This document shows positions 12,101 to 27,100 of a stretch of DNA of 64,000 nucleotides, one piece after another. Positions within the stretch are counted from its first letter, which is position 1. Each line of letters opens with the position of its first letter. The stretch comes from Bimastos eiseni (Eukaryota; Annelida; Clitellata; Crassiclitellata; Lumbricidae). The stretch is taken from NCBI GenBank assembly GCA_959347315.1, contig OY365817.1:1923537-1987536 (forward strand), read 5' to 3'. A program made the translations under genes and the position numbers. The notes under the pieces are model-generated. The model had not been told where the DNA came from. It saw only the letters and a list, made by a program, of their open reading frames with translations, and made no database searches.

Positions 12101-15100
12101 GACCATGATTGGTATTTGCTACTGCTATTATTATTGTTATTGTTACTATTCTTATTTTTATTGTTCTTATTGTTATTGTTACTATTGTTATTGTTACTGA
12201 TATTGCTATTGCTACTTCAACAACAAAACTACTACTACTACTACTCCCCTTACTTCACCTACTACACCACCCCTACTTCCCCTACTACTAATACTTCAAC
12301 GTTTTCCATTTTTTTCAATATCTCTACTCAAGCTACTTCTGCTGCTACTTCTATTACTTGTATGCTATTACCACTGCCACACCACTAACACCACTACATC
12401 TATTATTGACGTCTATTACTACTACTAGTACTGCTGGGTGTAGTACTACTCTACCCATATTTGCAAAATTTCCTAAAACAGTTGCCAGCTGCGCTTTGCT
12501 TCCAATTGTAGAATTATATGGCGCATATATATTGATTAAAACTCTCAAAGAAGCATCCGATTTGACAGTGCAAATTGAAGGAAACTATTGAAGGAAATGG
12601 TCTTCAGAAACTTGTTATCAGAAAGCTGCAATTATTAAAGCAGTATGTTCGATAATGTGGTCATTTTCAGGGGCCGAATGTTCCCTCTCCAACAGGGGGT
12701 CGAACACCCGTTGCGCCACCACACCAACCGATATTATACGAAGCAAATGAAGCGGTGAGATTAGCGTGTATTCCATAGACTTTTAGTCAGCATGTGCATT
12801 ATGCATATTATACATATTATACATATTATACTTATTATAAATATTATATATATTATACATATTATACATATTGTACATATTATAAATATTATACTTATTG
12901 TACATATTATACATATTATACATATTATACATATTAAAAATATTATACATATTAAAAATATTATACATATTGTACATATTGTACATATTATGCATATTTT
13001 ACATATTATACATATTATACATATTTTACATATTATACATATTGTACATATTATACATAATTTACATATTATACATATTATACATATTATACATATTATA
13101 CATATTATGCATATTGTACATATTGTACATATTATGCATATTTTACATATTATACATATTATACATATTTTACATATTATACATATTATACATATTATAC
13201 ATATTATACATATTATACATATTATACATATTATACATATTATGCATATTGTACATATTGTACATATTATACATATTATGCATATTGTACATATTGTACA
13301 TATTATACATATTATGCATATTGTATATATTGTACATATTGTACATCAGTTGACCTATGACCTTTTCTAACACGGTTTTGATATCTTTTAATGATTGTCT
13401 GTTATAATTACTCATAGATTTACAGAGTGCGTGCGCAAGTAAGATCCAATGTAAATTGATAATAATCTGATTTCATATATTATCTGGTATAATTCTAGTC
13501 TTAATCATGACCAGAAGTTAGTTATGGATGAAAGAAGACGTAGAGGAATAAAATTGACTTCGGTCACTGATAACGAAACAAGACTGAGTGGACTTCATCA
13601 GTTGATCGCTCCATTGACAGTTTATTGATTGTTTTGTTGGTTGGCTGATTTGTTGGTTTGATTGATCGGCTCTCAAATCATCGAGTGTGCCTGCTAATGT
13701 TATCCAGGTTTCACCTCCTCCACCTCCTCGAAACACCTCTCCTCCGAATCCCCGTCCAACTGGACCAAAGGTATTGCACGCTTTCTACGATTTTCAAGAA
13801 AAATTCTTCCATCATTGAAATAAGTTTGTTGATACATGCATTGGCTCCTGCAAATATAACATGTCTCTGTTTGTATACATCGTCATCATTGAAACTATCT
13901 ATAAAAATATTATTGTCGTCGTCGTCATCATCATGGTTGTCAACGTTTTGTGGTCTTATCTATCATCAGCATTTTGGTTGGCATTGTCGTCATCATCATC
14001 TGTTTCTGACTTCAATAATATGGGACCTATTGCGGAAATAACACTCATTAATTCCTTGCAATGTCTAATACATTCTCCAGTTTAGTCCTAAGGCCTTTTA
14101 TATGTCTTCTTGGTATTGTATAGCTGTAGCAGCTTTCCTATGTTTCCCCTTTGAATTTTAACGCAATGCATTATGTTAGATTCGTGTTCAGTCTATGAGG
14201 ACATATTCGACAATCCGGAAGTTTCTACAATCTTTCAATGCTAATTCGTTTTAAATGAAAACAGTAAACTACATGATGCTTGACCCAGAGACTCCTATCA
14301 TCAAGCCATCTGTCAGCTGTCGACGGGAATCCGTTGGTTGGTCCCACGCTTGTGGGTGGGCCCACCATTGGAGTATCTTGCAGCTTTCTGTTCGTTGTTT
14401 TGTCAACTGATGTTCGTTTCTAATGACATTTAGCATCGTTTAGGCTATCGCAGAGAGCATCTCTAAGTATGCTTCTTGAAGAGGCGCTATTTCAAGTTGC
14501 ATTGACTGATTGATTGATGAATTGAGAACAAGAAATTTAGATATATTATCGAATGCAATAATTAGACTTGAGGTACCTGGAAGCATTTTCTTTGATATCT
14601 GCAGACATCAGTTGCAGCTGTTGTGCGTGGACGAGCCCCGTTACCAGTGCCCCAGCAAGAGCAGGATGAATACGAGCAGGCCGACCAAGTACTGGTGAGA
14701 TGTTCATAAAGGGAATCGGACGTCAAATAGGAAAAATAATTGTGTTCTCCAAACTTCTATAACGCCACTTGAAAGCCAAGCGCAGGTTACCTGTTTATTA
14801 AAATCCACAGTTGATTAACCGAGTTGGTTTGCAGACTTTTCGTCCGCTGTCTGTCATAACTTAACGGAAATATATTATGGACTGTGCTTAGGGTAACCTA
14901 GCTGAGAGATGAGGTCGATGCGCCCAAAGGGGAGGAGGTCAATGCAGATGGTATTGCAGCAGTCAAACCTGCTATACGTAGCCTATGAGCAACTAATTAT
15001 ATTTAAAATTGGTGTAATTACATAAGATATTTTCATCTGGTCATCCGGGTACCTACGCTGTCTGCCACTTTGCTTGTCTCCCATGTGCATCTTCACTCGA

Positions 15101-18100
15101 CAAGGTCTTCCGATTTCTTGTCCCTTGCCAAACCTCCTGTTAGGACAAGTCTTGGTATGCAGATATTCTCTGTTGCCAGTCCAAAGTCATGGACTTCATT
15201 ACCTCACGTCTTTAGTTTCTTTTCGATCTCGACTTAAACGTTTCTATTTACCCTTGCTTATCTCCTTAGACTTTTCTCTATCTTAGGACTGACCTTAAGG
15301 ATTTGATTGATTTGACCTGATTTCAGATTTGTTTTGGTGCGCAGTCGGTAGATGCCCTGTGCGTTATTATGATGGCGCTATAGAAGTTTTTTAGTGATAG
15401 ACATAGTCAAATGTAATTGCGGTATTGGGTGAAGGTTTAGAGAAGTTGTTATGGAAGCAGAGGAGAGAGTGAATTGAATACATCCAATCATCAGCACCAT
15501 CTTTATTGTCATTATTCTATCATGCGAAAGAACTTTTATCATTATCGTTATCATCATCATCATCATCATCATCTCATCATCATCATCGTCATCGTCGTCA
15601 TCATCATCCTATTCCTCATTATTGCGATGGCGTGATAATGTTTTTATTGGAGAATTTTTGATTGTTACAGCCCCAAGAAATTTACGAACATCCTGATGAG
15701 TTTGAGGTAAAACTAAAATCTCTTAAATTTAATTGCCGCATTCATTTGCTTAGTAGTGGATTATTAGAAGGTTTTATTAGTCGAGCGATTGATTGAACTG
15801 TATGTTACTTATATAATGCGTTCCTGTGTTCACTCCATTATCTATCGATCACCATTGCTGTGCTAATTTTACCACAAATAATATAGTTATAACTCTATAG
15901 CTGCTCAACCCATACATGATAATAGGTAGATTGAACTAATTTATTGATTGATAAGTTTATTGATTGATTTGCTGTTTCTTCCTTCCTTCATTCGTAGATT
16001 TAAGTGTCATTTTATTCAGCCATTCGATCGTTCGTTCGTTCTTATAAGCCCTTATATAAGTCGGCACAGTTGTTGCTTATTTTGTTAACATTTTTAATTA
16101 GATACATCATCAGAATGTTGTAAGTTGTCCGATTGGTTTGAATGGCCAGTAACGCCTAGAGCGCAGGTTTGACCTTCGTCCAATGAGTTACTGTGTCGGG
16201 ACCTTGATCAAGTCCTTCGCGCACAATAATTTGCCCTGCATTATAACGCAATTGCGCCGTCGAACTGATTGTGAGAAGGTATCATATAAGGGGGCTAATA
16301 ACTATAAATGATCGATTGTATTTTAGATTATTTCGTTCATTCATTTATTTATGCTCTCCGTGGAAAGCCGCGGCTTCGCGGCATGTTCTCTGACCGAAAG
16401 TCAGGTTCGAATCCATCTCAAGTCACTGCGCAGCGACATTGGACAAGTTGCTCACCATAATTGTCTGTTAGGAAGACAAAGAGAAAATACCTCACTCTTC
16501 TCATTCTCTGGTGGCGTAAAGTCAAATGGCCTTGCCCGTCGGGCGTATCATGCATCACCTCTGAGTAGTTTCTCTGAAGAGGCGCTATGTAAATTATCAA
16601 AATGAATGAATGAATGAGTTATGCTTTCCATTCTTTTTCAATTAATTCATTCTCTCGTCTACCTACGACCTGCGCTCAATATTTACAATCTGTTGATGGT
16701 CTGTTATCTCTTGCGTTGAATTTTTCTTGCAAGCCGCAACCGTCTCTTCCTTCACGCACTGTTCCTCCAAGACCCTCGTCCGAGGTCTACGAAGATCCAC
16801 AGCAGCCAGTGAGTGTTTGATTCCAATTTGTTCTGAGTACCACCTGAAATAAAATGACTCGCACTATTGGGTCATTTATTCCTCTTTGTGCGTTCCTGGT
16901 GGCTAAGTGCATGGGATCCATGGCCTGTGACCCAGAGCCCTGTGTACGTGTTCGATCCTCCTCGTACTGTGTAAGGACCTTGAGTAAATACTTCCAATTT
17001 CTCGGTTTCGTCAATGTTTTGTTTTTTGGTAATGAAATATCTTTTGGTGTGAACTTCTGTACTTTGGAAGCATCACAATATCAAATGCAGTTGTAATGAT
17101 GTTTTGCATAAAAACGGTTTGAAATATATGGTGGATTAGTGTTAGAACTAGGCAAGGTAAGGTAAGGTAAGGCAAGAGGTAAGGTATACCAAGACAAGGC
17201 GCATTATGGCCAGGTAAAGTTAGATAAGGCAAGTTACATGCAGGTTTGACAAGTGAGATGCGATAATTCGAGTAAAGTTCAATAATTTTGGCAACCTGGC
17301 AAGGTTACACGATCTTAGGAGACTCATATGGAGTAAAATATGGTAGCGTAAGTGGTGATATGGTACATTAAACTGAAATGAAGGTTATTTATTTATTTAT
17401 TCATTTAATTTATAAGGCTCACAACGTAGCGCTGAAATGTGAATCTGAGGCGCGAATAGCGTTGCCAAGAGAATAGCATTATGCACAAAATACGTGAAAG
17501 CCAATGAAAAATAGTGAGTTTAGAGTTTCTTTTTCAATGAAGGAAATGAATTTGAGCTAGGAAGAGAGTGGCAATCAATTTCATGCCTTGAAAGCAGAAG
17601 TATGCACAAGAGCCCATAACTGTCCTGCGTAATGGCTCGGCTAAAAGACCTGTAGTGTAGGGTGAATATGAGGAGCGTGTGGCGATTGAAGATAGGTAGG
17701 CTATGCTGGTTCTGAGGGATTTGTATGTCGATCAGGCGATTCAGGCGAATTACTATTTTGATTCTGAATTCAACAGGAAGTCAATGCAGCTTTTTTGAGT
17801 AGGACTAAGGAGCATGCTCATGGTGGAACACGAAGCACTACTCGGGCTAAAGTGTTTTTAGATACGTTGCAGCCTTTTGAGAGTACGGTCTGAGAGAGAC
17901 ACAAAATCGAATTAGCATAACCAAGGTTAAAGGAGACAAGTGAACAGGTATTGTTTCATTTATTCTTAGTGAGGGCCGATCTGCTGTGACACATTGCCTT
18001 GATATGACCGAAGCAAAATTTACAAGGTAGAATGTGAAATGCTGTAAAGTACTATCAAAGTGAAGGTGGTTGAGGATGTTATGGCGGTCACAATTTACCA

Positions 18101-21100
18101 TTTCTTTCATTAATGCTATCATTATAGGAGCACCCAATAGTGGTGTATAAATTGGCAATCTCTATAGATAAGCATAAGACAATGCAATAAGATAACCATA
18201 TGACTTAAGACGTGTTTTTATCGTGTTGGCAGAACTGGAAGCGCCACTCAGGCTGTTTGAACATGCGCTATATAAATCTATTCATTATGAGATTAATCCT
18301 TGAAATGAATGCATATGAATTATTTTATTATAATCGGTGAAATTAATTAACAACAGGAACCAAATTCGGAGATAGAGTTTTAATTACAGAGGCCTGCAGT
18401 TCCAGATTACGAATCGGTTGAAGAAGTGAAAATGGTTAGTCATACGTGTAGTTCTTAAAATACATTTACTCTGTAAGACTTCTGTGGTCTGAATGGGAAG
18501 TCAAGATCTTAGACGAATTCACCTTGATCTAAGACTTCTTTAGCTAGAATCTGTTAGTCAAGGTCTTAGAGAAATTCTTCCTTATCAAAGACTGTTATGA
18601 CCATAATGGTAGTCAAGATCTTAGAGAAATTCTCCCTTATCAAAGACTTTTATGGTTAGTATGGTAGTCAAGGTCTTAGATAAATTCTCCCTTATCAAAG
18701 ACTTCTATGGTCATAATGGTAGTCAAGGTCTTAGAGAAATTGACCTTGATCAAAAACTTTTTTCGCCAGGATGGCAAGTGAAACTCTTTCAGAAATTCAT
18801 GTGATCTGAGACTTCTTTAGCTAGGTTGATAAGTTGAGCTCTCCGAGACTTCTTTTTGGGCTATATTGGAATATCAAGAATATTAGGAAAATCATTACTC
18901 TCTTTATAAGTTTCTGTCAATGTTGTTGAGAATTCAATTCCCGCTGCAGCTACATTCTCTGTATTTTCTCAATGTCTGTCTAGAATCAAGTTTCTTCCGG
19001 CGTAGCCCAACACGGGCGGGCACCTGTACCTGTGCCAAATCCTGATCCAGGCGACATGTACGAGATAACTGACTCAGTGGTATGGCATTAATTAACAACA
19101 TCATCTACCCCTATCCATCACACCTCGGGGTTTCCATTCCAAACTTGAGTCTCACCTTTTCAAGAACTCTTACCCAGACTCATTTCTTGACATTGCATTT
19201 GTCAATCCTTCAACATCTACCGTCTTAACATCTACCGTCTTCCAACTTCCTCTGCCTACTCCTCGACCAAAAAGACACAATCCTCAACAATTACTTTACC
19301 TCCAGGAAACCGAACTCTGACTTCCCACGGACTATCCTTTGGACAACCCTTTCGATTTGACGAAGCGCTCGTAAATAAGCAGGTGCCCTGCTCTTGGCTT
19401 TCACGTGGCGCATTTGAAATGTGTCTATTGCCATTACGATTAATTGGTTTTCTTTTCTAATTAAAGATCTAAAAAGTAATTTCATGGGTTAATTTCAAGC
19501 GTCTGTGAATAAGCTGATTCCCGCGACTTGGCTAGAAATGCTAGGATTATGATTACGTTGGATTAGTAATGGTTTGTTCCATACAGAAGCAAGAACGCTT
19601 CTTTGCCAGTAGGCCTATTATCTGGTTATGGTTATTGCGGCTGATTAATTATTTATTTGCTCATCAAGCTAACACTGGATGAATTCATAAGAAATAGCCT
19701 GCCCAGGCAACTAGCCTGTACCTCTGCCAGCTGACGTGACCCGTTTTGTAATTGTACGGTCGGCAGCTCCTCTGTTGAGTCTCTCTTAATATGACGCTGT
19801 ATAAATTTGCAATTACCATCACCATTACAAGCAATTGACTAGGCCATAGGTTGGTATTCTACATGTAGAGTCAGTCAGTCAATCAATTTGTTAGGTTCGC
19901 TTCCGCATTGCATGGGCTGTAGTGTGTACTTTCTTTGAAGATTTTGCCGCTATCGACGCCTCACTCAAACAGCCCAGGGCCAACAGTGCAGAGAGCGCCT
20001 CCTCCAAAACCAGTGAAGCACCCAATGGATGATTTCTACGAAGAAACCGATGTCAAGCCACAGGTAGATGTGTTACATTCAGCAAGGCCGTACCGAGGGA
20101 GGAGCCAGCGGGGCCTTGCCCTGGGCGCACATGTGAAAAGGGCGCAAATTTCAGGATGGAATAACTTATTATTCCATAAAATGCACCATTTTCAAAATGT
20201 GGGGCGCCAAATTGATGCTACGCACAGGGCGCAATTAATTAGGCACATGTCGCAATTATAGCTCGGTACGGCCCTGACATTCAGTAACTCGTATAAATAA
20301 GGGAGTGGAACATGACACTCTTACCTAGCTTTACCCTAATCTCAACTTGCCTTACCTTTTTGTTATCTAATCGTACATTTCCTGATCAGGCCTTGCCTTT
20401 CCTCGCCTAACCTTACCTTCTTTACGTCATTAACCTGACTTCACTTCTAATCACCTCACTTGCGAATGACCTCCGGGAGTCAGCGAAAGTGCAGTACTCT
20501 CTTCTCGCCGTCTTTACCTTGAGTGCGCTTCTGTATTATAGTTAGTCCATTCCAATATTACTAGCCACATTTTAACTAGTCTCTCGTACAATACTCGTCC
20601 GTCATTGTGCAGCCTTTTTCACTTGTCCAGCCCGCAACCATGCTGGACTCGTGCAACATGCTCTCAATTGTCAAACGCTTAACAAGTATCTATCAAACAC
20701 CTTACTACTCTTCAGCCTTCGGTGCCTGGTCGCACGCCACACACAATTTCACCCGTCCAAACCCTTGATGTCTTACTACTGTTTTCGCTCATTTGAATGC
20801 GCCTCGATCATTTTAAGCTCTCTAACAGAATACTACTGTCTTCGTTGTCTACCACCCTTCTTTCTCCTCATCCTCCGCATTCTCCAGTACTAAATATGTC
20901 CTCTTTCAAGGATTAGTCACTCCGCTCTCCAGTGTTGCTATTGAACCTCATGAATTTCTGATCACAAGGGACTTTAAAATACATGATTCATTTGCTTCGA
21001 ATTCCTCACGCTCTTGTCGTCTACCAACCTGGTCTAACATGCCAACTTTCTCACCCACTGTCACAACCACACACTTGACCTCATCATCACATCATCTCTC

Positions 21101-24100
21101 TCTAAGTTTTGACCATATCTCTTTCTATATTTACACACCATCCGATTATTACCTCAGCGTTATTGGTTTCTCGCGTGTTGTTAAATAAGGAAATATTTCA
21201 AACTACAAATGGTGTTAGTCAATTTCAATTTAAAGCTGCATAATAATAATAATAAAAGATCATTATGCCTAGCTATAAGAACAAGTTAAAGGTCACTCTC
21301 TGGAAAAGGGTGTGACAAGTCTCTGATCCTCGCCTCCTCTTGAAAACTAGAAAGTCTTTCAGAACACTTTCAAACGCTCTTCCATCTTCTCCAATAGCAG
21401 ACATTTTTCTTCTCGGTAAAACTTTCTAGCCTCTGCATCACTCTTCTGTCACTTCTTTCTAATGCTACAATCGATTCACTTCCAGATATTCCCATCTCAA
21501 CTCGTCACTCTCCAGCTTCTCCGTTTCATCATCATCACTAAATGCCTTCCAACCAACATCAGAGACTGAAATATCTCATATGTTGCAGTATCTTCCAAGC
21601 TTTCCAAGACATGTTGAACATAACATGTGTGGGTCTGAGTAATCAATATTATTTTTTTAATTACTGTACTCTTCTTTCCCTTAACATATCATAACTAGCC
21701 TTACCTTTGTTTTCCTTACTTCAAACGCTGTTTGACCTTTCGAATCTTACCGTACCTTTCATCGGCGTTGGTCTGCTTTACCGTGTGCAGATGAACGATG
21801 AACCTCCGCTGAAGCCAGAAAGACTCCAATTAGGTTAGTCTAAAGCTCTTCTTGATTATGTTGGACGCTCAAATTGTGTGTGTGTGTGTGTGTGTGCGTG
21901 CCCGGGCGTGTGTGTGTCAATGTGTGTTAATGTTTGAATTTGGGTGGGTATCTATTTAAGTCTGTAGGTTGATCGTATGTGTGTGGATAGCCATATGTGT
22001 CTTCATGAGTGTGTGTTGACTATCTGTGTGTGTGTTTTGGCTGAAGTATCATTTTATGCATACTAGAAACAAGATAAATGCCTCCTTAAGTCAGCTCCTT
22101 GTTTAGATGACTCGTTTGAAATATTTGATCTTGAAATACGACTCCTTTGGAATATTTTGCCATCAATTGGATAATGAAGTTTATCCAAAATTACTTCTAA
22201 CCCTTCCTAATTTTCGTTATAAAACGTTGGAAGTTTTTATCAATTGTTCACCACACTATAGGGAACCAAATTAAAACTGGATTACCTACCATCGGCATCG
22301 GGTTGAACACTGTCGCTGTGCGAGAAGCGAGGGGTAAACTGCGAGCAGCCATTCCGAAGGATTATTCTGGGCCAATAGTAACTACACACAAGGACACTGA
22401 AGCAAAGGGCGTTGGTGGTATTATGGAAAGGTTCCAAGGTGATTGCAACTCTCCTTCTACTTCCCCTTTATCGTCACCACGATTACAACCTATATCACTA
22501 CCTCAATCACCATCAAACCACCACCAAAGCTACATGTAGGTCATGACACAAGCAATCTGGTGGAGAATAATTATCCACCTCCATATTTTAAATAAAGACA
22601 TAAAAAAATTTAAGTTACCAAATCGCTTGTTTTTCTCATGTTTTATTTAAGTCTTCTTGTGTCTTCGCTACACATAATATATTTTCTTTTAGAATTAATT
22701 AATTAATTTGGGTAGTAGTATAAGCCAGCTGACGAATGGAAGCATTTAGTTATAAAGAATGTTTTATTGTAAGGTTTGATTGGGATGTCTGATTGTTATT
22801 TAACTCTAATCGACATCGAGAGATGTTTTGCCAACAGCCAGTGTCTAACTTTTTTATTCATTAATTATCATTAACATTAACAGGTTAACAAACTAGGTTG
22901 TTTGGTCGCTCGCCTTGTTACATTGATAGTAGGACTACGGGTGATCATCTCCTCTGAGATGATCACTGTTTAGCATAGATGTAAAAAAACGGAGAAAATA
23001 AAATAAAATCGTCGGTTTTTATTTATTTAAAAATTAAAGGAAAGGTTAAATAACTTGATTTTTATACCCCTTGCACTGCATTTTCAAATTAAAAACGTTG
23101 CTAACACAATCTAATTTTAATTGGCAAATAGCACAATTTAATTAACAAGCACTAAATAACGGTGATAGACGACATTTCTTTTTTACCAATTTGGCCTCGA
23201 AAGAATTCGAGATATAAAATACTGAAATTATGAAATTTATTCATATTTAAGGGCCGACAAGACAAGTGCAGGAGTTGCGTCGAACGTTGACCATCTGCAC
23301 AGAGCACAGACTAGGCCGTGCCAGACAACTCCGCTCCCGACTCTGAACACTGCACGGCGGAAAACAGTAAGGCCTTGAGGCGCCTCCGGAAGGCGGCAGA
23401 GGGAAGAGAGAGGGCAGCTCCTCCCGATGGGGAGGGGAGAATTACACTGGGTGGGGCCTACGTCGGCAAAGCTACTGAACTGTGCCATCACAACGTTGAC
23501 CTGCTGTCTGCGTAGCTAGGACCAGACTGGCTAGACAACTCAAAGGCAGCGCATAGAGGCCACTTGGACAAAATAAATTTAACGTGATAATAACAGAAAG
23601 TAAATAAATAATTTAAGTTGCATAGAAAATATGAAATAAAAAACTGAAAAAGAGACAAAAACACACGAAGAAACCGATATTTTTTTAAACCAAAATAAAC
23701 ACGAAGAAACTTATTACACCTATGCTGTTTAGGAACCTCAAGTAATTCCTATAATCGCATTTACTCGGCGTCATCGATTGATACTTGGGTCAATATCCGT
23801 CTTATTCGAAATTGGATTATAGTTTCTTTATATCCTTCTTTGTGTGTTTGGTTATGTGTTCGGTTATTTCAGCAAGGGTACAACCTCAACCGCCAGCTAA
23901 GGCAACGAAAGTGACTCCTGTGCCACCCCAGCCTGCAAGGACAGCAGCCGTTCCTCCTCATCATCCCTCGACCAGCGCCCCTGGGGCACCAGAGCCTCCC
24001 AAACGTCGCCAGGAGAGGCCTCCACCACCCGGGTCACCTGGAGGTCCACCCGAGAAAGCCAACAGTAGGATATCAGATGGAATAAAATTTATAGTTACCA

Positions 24101-27100
24101 CCAACACCACCCTTATCATCAAGAAATCGTGTCAAGAGCAACATATTATGATAGAGGATGCATGCGACCGAGTTTAAACATGGGTTCAAGCATACACTTA
24201 TGCGGGCACAGTCCTTCTCATAAGCTTGCTAAGATCCATCATTCTGTTGCAATTCATAAATCGTAAATTCAAAATGTGTCTATATATAGTGCTACATAAA
24301 AGTTAAACTCAAGTAACCAGCTTATTCACGAGTGATACACCTTTTGGGGCCGTCCACATATTACGCACGCAGAGAGGGGGATGGGTTTTCAAATTTCGGC
24401 CATTTTGCGTACGGGTGCGTATGGTGGGGGAGGGGTGCCCCGAAAGTATGTACGTACGCAAATATAATTGTCTAATTATTTCGTCCGCAATACAGAATAT
24501 GAAAATCAGAACTGTAAACCTAATCACAGACTATATTCCTGCTTAATCAATTTTATGTAGCATTAAAACGGTTCAAATGCAAGTATTGTTAGTGTTTTAA
24601 TTCTTTATCACTGCTAACAAATTTAAGCTGTTGAATATGAAGCTTAGCAAAATGAAATAGCCTGTGGTAAAATCAATGTCTTATTGATGTTTTAGCTATT
24701 TAATCTTTGCAATGGGGGTAGAGCTCAAATGTGCGTACGTATGGGGGAGGGGTCCACGAAATGTGCGCGGTGCAACAGAGGGAGAGGTCCGAAAATCCGA
24801 TTTTGATATATGGTAATATATGGATGGGCCCTTTCAGAGGGGTGTACAAATGCAACGCTGACTAAAAATCAAGAAGCATGGAGATTTGGGAGGGAAGTGT
24901 ACAGATGAGCTTATGCAAAATGTAACAGCGCTACAAAAGTCAATGGATTAGAGTAAATGCGACACCATACAAAAATAAGATATGCCATATTTTAGATGAA
25001 TTGTTTCCATGCTTCCTATTAATGTATTTCAGGTCCTGCAGTTGTTGCTACGCCTACTGCAGACGCGGTAAGCATATTTAAACTCCTAAAGGACAAGTGA
25101 TCGACCATGGCGTGCAGACTCAGGATTTGAATTTCCCATAAAGATAGTTTATCTAAACAATCGTATAAATCTTAAAATAAACTCCTTGTAAATGTCTGGA
25201 TATTGATGTAATATTTACCTAAGAAGGAGTGTTGGTCAACTTTCATTATTTACAGTACCTCTTATAGAAAAAAAACTCTAGTGTTATGCCATCCTTAAGC
25301 TCAATGTTCTGTTATCTAAAGATATCTTGCTCAGTTATCTTGAGATAATTATTACTTAAAGATATAATGTTGTGTGAAGATCTGTTGTTTTGTTGTATTC
25401 AGATATAATAATAATAATAATCAAGGTCCTGTCATACTAAAATGTTATTTGTCCGTCATCACAAGCTATACTGATTTGTAACCTAAATATAATTGTTTTA
25501 ATGTTGAGCTATTTGATAAGTCCTGTGAGCAATCCTGTTCTGCGCACTTTTATACATAGAACGATGTGAAGAAGCAGCAATGGTACTTTGGTGACTGTGA
25601 ACGTGAAAGAGCCAACCAACTGTTGCTCAATTCTAAAGAGGTTAGTGATATTACTAAACATACATGCTGTTATTTTTGATACATTGCTTAGTTGATCATC
25701 GACTTTGCGCAAGCACATCACGGCGACCAGTGGACGGAGCGCTCGGTCTGTGACGCCGAAGATCACTCGTGCGGTCGCAGTCCCTTACATACATTTGCTA
25801 AGATCCATTGGTATACTATCATCGCCTGATGTTGTGTGCATTCTGAACTTGACCAAAGGTGCAAATGTCAAATGCAATTGCATGGTATCACTAATCAGAT
25901 GTATTGAGTCACAACTGAATTCATCTGCCTTCCTGAACTGTATCAAATTTCAGATGGCAATAACTAGTGGGACGGTTTGAGCCCAAATCGGGTCTCGTGG
26001 GAGGGCCGCAGAGTTATGGTGAACACACTGGGGTGCAGAGCTGAGGGGCTGAGTTAGAAACACGTATCCCCGTAAGGTTGACTAATCCTTTTTTCGCTAG
26101 GCGGCGGTGTTTGCTAAAATCAGATGTACAGCGTAATGGGCGCCTTGCATGACATCCGACGGTTAAATTCGAATTCTATGATAACTTATCTTCTTTCGTT
26201 CATACTGTGCTTGTTCTCACACTACGGTTTGTCAATTTGAAATTAAATGATTATTGTTTTTATTATTATTTGGGTAATCTGCCTCTTTTCTGCTTACACA
26301 ACTAGGCATTAGTGTTTATTATTGTTTATTGCCATTGCTGATTGCTGATTGCTGATAAACATATTGATTGATTAACAATTGAAACCAATCGCCACTTTCT
26401 TTGGCCCATCTCTGTTCATGGAAATCGCGACTTGAATGTGTCTCTTGTTGGATGTGCAGGCAGGAACCTACCTGGTGCGAGATAGCAAACGCAGCGGCCA
26501 GCCATACACTCTGGGCATGTTCTATAACGGAGATGTCTTCAATATAAGCATTCGCCAGAGATCGGATGGAAAGTTCGCCCTTGGATCAGAGAAGCCAGAT
26601 GAACATGTTGGTATACATTTACTATAACATCATATACACGCAGCATAACATAAGACAGCTTCACACAGAACAATTTGTGTTTCATAAACACATGTATATT
26701 ATGCATATATAGTTCTATTTCTCTGAAAGTTATTTTCATTTTGTTTGTTAAATGAATACTAATAAATTGAATCGCTTATGCAGTCAGAGGTCTACCAATC
26801 GAACTATTTTCAATCCTCTTCCTATGTCTAGAACATGGCGCAACATAACCTGACTAAACCCGTACCCCCGGCGCGGGTACACTCGTACCGGTGACGTCAT
26901 TAGCATGCACTCTCTTAGTCTTGCTGCCTGCCAGGCTAATAAGATAACAGCTTACTAAGCATTATGCTGCAGCAATAGCCACAACAACAGCGGCATCATT
27001 GACAGCAGCCGTGGGCTTGCGATGGCGGGGAAGGAAAAAGTGGAAGAAAGAGGAAGTGGAGGAAGGGAAAGGACAGGAAGAAGAGGAAGAGGAGGAGGAC

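Noticed and set aside
12783..13415. Several long frames made of HII, YIL or NMY repeats on both strands
   Set aside because: They are the 9-bp satellite read in different frames.
15671..15706. YEHP microexon as part of an ITAM
   Set aside because: The Tyr motifs are one per exon without the YxxL/I-x(6-8)-YxxL/I spacing of an ITAM.
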